DNA from: Lysinibacter sp. HNR
Lineage (GTDB): Bacteria; Actinomycetota; Actinomycetes; Actinomycetales; Microbacteriaceae
Direction of reading: 5' to 3'
Length of the DNA stretch: 64,000 nucleotides
NCBI RefSeq assembly: GCF_029760935.1
Contig: NZ_CP121684.1
Location: forward strand, 1,798,001-1,862,000
Every line of letters begins with the position of its first letter. Within the stretch, counting starts at the first letter, position 1. Of this stretch, positions 62,948 to 64,000 are shown in pieces. The notes under the pieces were generated by a model. That model did not search any database and had not been told where the DNA came from. It worked only from the letters and a program-made list of their open reading frames with translations. The position numbers and the translations under genes were made by a program.

Positions 62948-64000
62948 CCACCAATATCCCCATCCTGTCCCCCCTCGCGCGATCGTGGCGCCCCTGGGTT
63001 GTGTGGGGCTCCGCAACGTTTTGCTATGTGGTGGCAATCTTCTCCCGCACCTCCCTCTCAGCCACGGGCATAAGTGCGGCAGAACGTTTCCACGTCGACT
63101 CCGCCGTGCTGGCAAGCTTTGCTGTTTTACAATTGATCGTCTATGCGGGCATGCAGGTACCGGTGGGGATACTCATTGATCGTTTTGGGGCACGCACACT
63201 CATTATTACGGGCGCTCTTGTCATGACCGTTGGCCAAGTCCTCCTGGCCCTAGCTTCCCTCACGGGTGTGGCAATCCTGGCTCGGGCACTGGTGGGGGCG
63301 GGAGACGCCATGACATTTATTAGCGTTATCCGGTTGATTCCCTCGTGGTTCCCTCCCCGGCGTATCCCCATTCTCACCCAGATTACCGGAATGACAGGTC
63401 AGCTCGGGCAGATCGCAAGCGTTATCCCGCTGGTCGCCGTCATGAGTGCTCACGGCTGGACCGCCGCATTCCTCGGAGTTGCAGGCGTTACAGGGCTCTC
63501 AGCCCTTCTCTCATTCATGCTCGTCTTTAACGCGCCCTATCGACCCGAACGCATGGCTCCCTCTATCAGCTTCCGCAGTGCGCTGGCAGGGATCCCAGAA
63601 AGCTGGAAACACCCCGGTACACGGTTGGGATTCTGGTCCCACTTTGTCACCCCGTTTGCCGGGGCAAGCTTCACTCTGCTCTGGGGGTATCCTTTTCTCC
63701 TCTCGGGCGAGGGGGTGACTCAGGAGACGGCCGCATCACTATACGTGCTACTCGTTGTGCTGAGTGCGGTGTTCAGCCTGATCATGGCCCAGCTTGTGAT
63801 CCGATTCCCCCTGCACCGTTCCCGAGTAGTGCTCAGTATTGTTGGTTTCCAGGTGCTAGTTTGGACGGGAATAATGCTCTTCCCCGGCCCCGCTCCCCTG
63901 TGGCTCATCGTGCTTCTCTTTGTCACGTTTGCGATTGGTGGGCCCGGGTCGCTCATCGGCTTTGATATTGCCCAGCAGTTTACCCCCGCTCACCGGCAGG
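62944..64000 (+). CDS. MFS transporter, C-terminus cut by window edge
   Basis: Major facilitator with at least eight or nine membrane helices in the 352 visible residues. The N-terminal half contains PVGILIDRFGARTLIITGAL, the loop 2-3 MFS signature (DRxG), and ends in AIGGPGSLIGFDIAQQFTPAHRQ, a region seen in the NNP/nitrate and sugar phosphate groups of MFS, so substrate is open. ATG overlaps the DUF885 stop by 4 nt. The right edge removes the last part. Confidence 0.88.
   Translation, partial: MTTNIPILSPLARSWRPWVVWGSATFCYVVAIFSRTSLSATGISAAERFHVDSAVLASFAVLQLIVYAGMQVPVGILIDRFGARTLIITGALVMTVGQVLLALASLTGVAILARALVGAGDAMTFISVIRLIPSWFPPRRIPILTQITGMTGQLGQIASVIPLVAVMSAHGWTAAFLGVAGVTGLSALLSFMLVFNAPYRPERMAPSISFRSALAGIPESWKHPGTRLGFWSHFVTPFAGASFTLLWGYPFLLSGEGVTQETAASLYVLLVVLSAVFSLIMAQLVIRFPLHRSRVVLSIVGFQVLVWTGIMLFPGPAPLWLIVLLFVTFAIGGPGSLIGFDIAQQFTPAHRQ

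Overview
The window is chromosomal DNA of an actinobacterium, most likely of the family Microbacteriaceae or a close relative. The evidence is: mid-50s percent G+C by eye; frequent GTG and TTG starts; a dcw division/wall cluster that lacks ftsA and runs on into sepF, yggT, a Wag31-type divIVA, lspA, an rluD-like gene and dnaE; an idsA / Rv2175c / PknL / class II DAHP synthase / plsC / fadD block laid out as in mycobacteria; and the GarA (FHA) - FtsR (MerR) pair. No rRNA, tRNA, CRISPR array, transposase or prophage gene was seen. The genus cannot be fixed from this sequence.

Layout. 1-4.7 kb: ettA (C-terminus off the left edge), a lipoprotein, an SSB-like protein, msrA, a small hypothetical and nadE. 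4.8-6.5 kb: thiE, overlapped by an alpha/beta hydrolase. 6.5-12.9 kb: an accessory-looking block with a large LAL-type LuxR regulator and an LAHTG cell-wall-anchored surface protein, set in long non-coding stretches. 13.0-21.3 kb: a thiamine locus. TPP riboswitch 1 precedes thiD-thiF/moeZ, a convergent thiO-thiS-thiG operon faces it, and TPP riboswitch 2 precedes tenA-thiY-thiX-thiZ. 21.5-22.8 kb: a VOC protein and an AraC regulator, convergent. 22.9-45.3 kb: one long minus-strand series with the dcw cluster, from mraZ at the right to dnaE at the left. 45.5-54.6 kb: a DUF3040 protein, idsA, an Rv2175c homologue, a PASTA kinase, aroG, plsC, fadD and def. 54.6-64 kb: pyruvate carboxylase, an orphan ParA, two MerR regulators, GarA, a DUF885 protein and an MFS transporter cut by the right edge.

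How the genes work together. The thiamine genes cover thiazole formation (ThiO, ThiS, ThiG, ThiF with a fused rhodanese), HMP phosphorylation (ThiD), coupling (ThiE) and uptake and salvage of pyrimidine breakdown products (ThiYXZ and TenA). Both riboswitches carry the Shine-Dalgarno (SD) sequence inside the aptamer. The dcw cluster makes lipid II (MurF, MraY, MurD, MurG, MurC) and the divisome (FtsL-like, FtsI, FtsW, FtsQ, FtsZ, SepF, Wag31); murE is not in it. FtsR, PknL, Rv2175c and GarA are known actinobacterial regulators of division, growth and 2-oxoglutarate metabolism.

Nothing in the window is convincingly a new defence or metabolic system. The best leads are the LAL regulator/surface protein block (arginine in the Walker A motif, two TACGTA-core palindromes upstream), the SD-in-aptamer riboswitch pair, a 10-bp direct repeat at the parA start codon, and an inverted repeat touching the fadD ribosome binding site.
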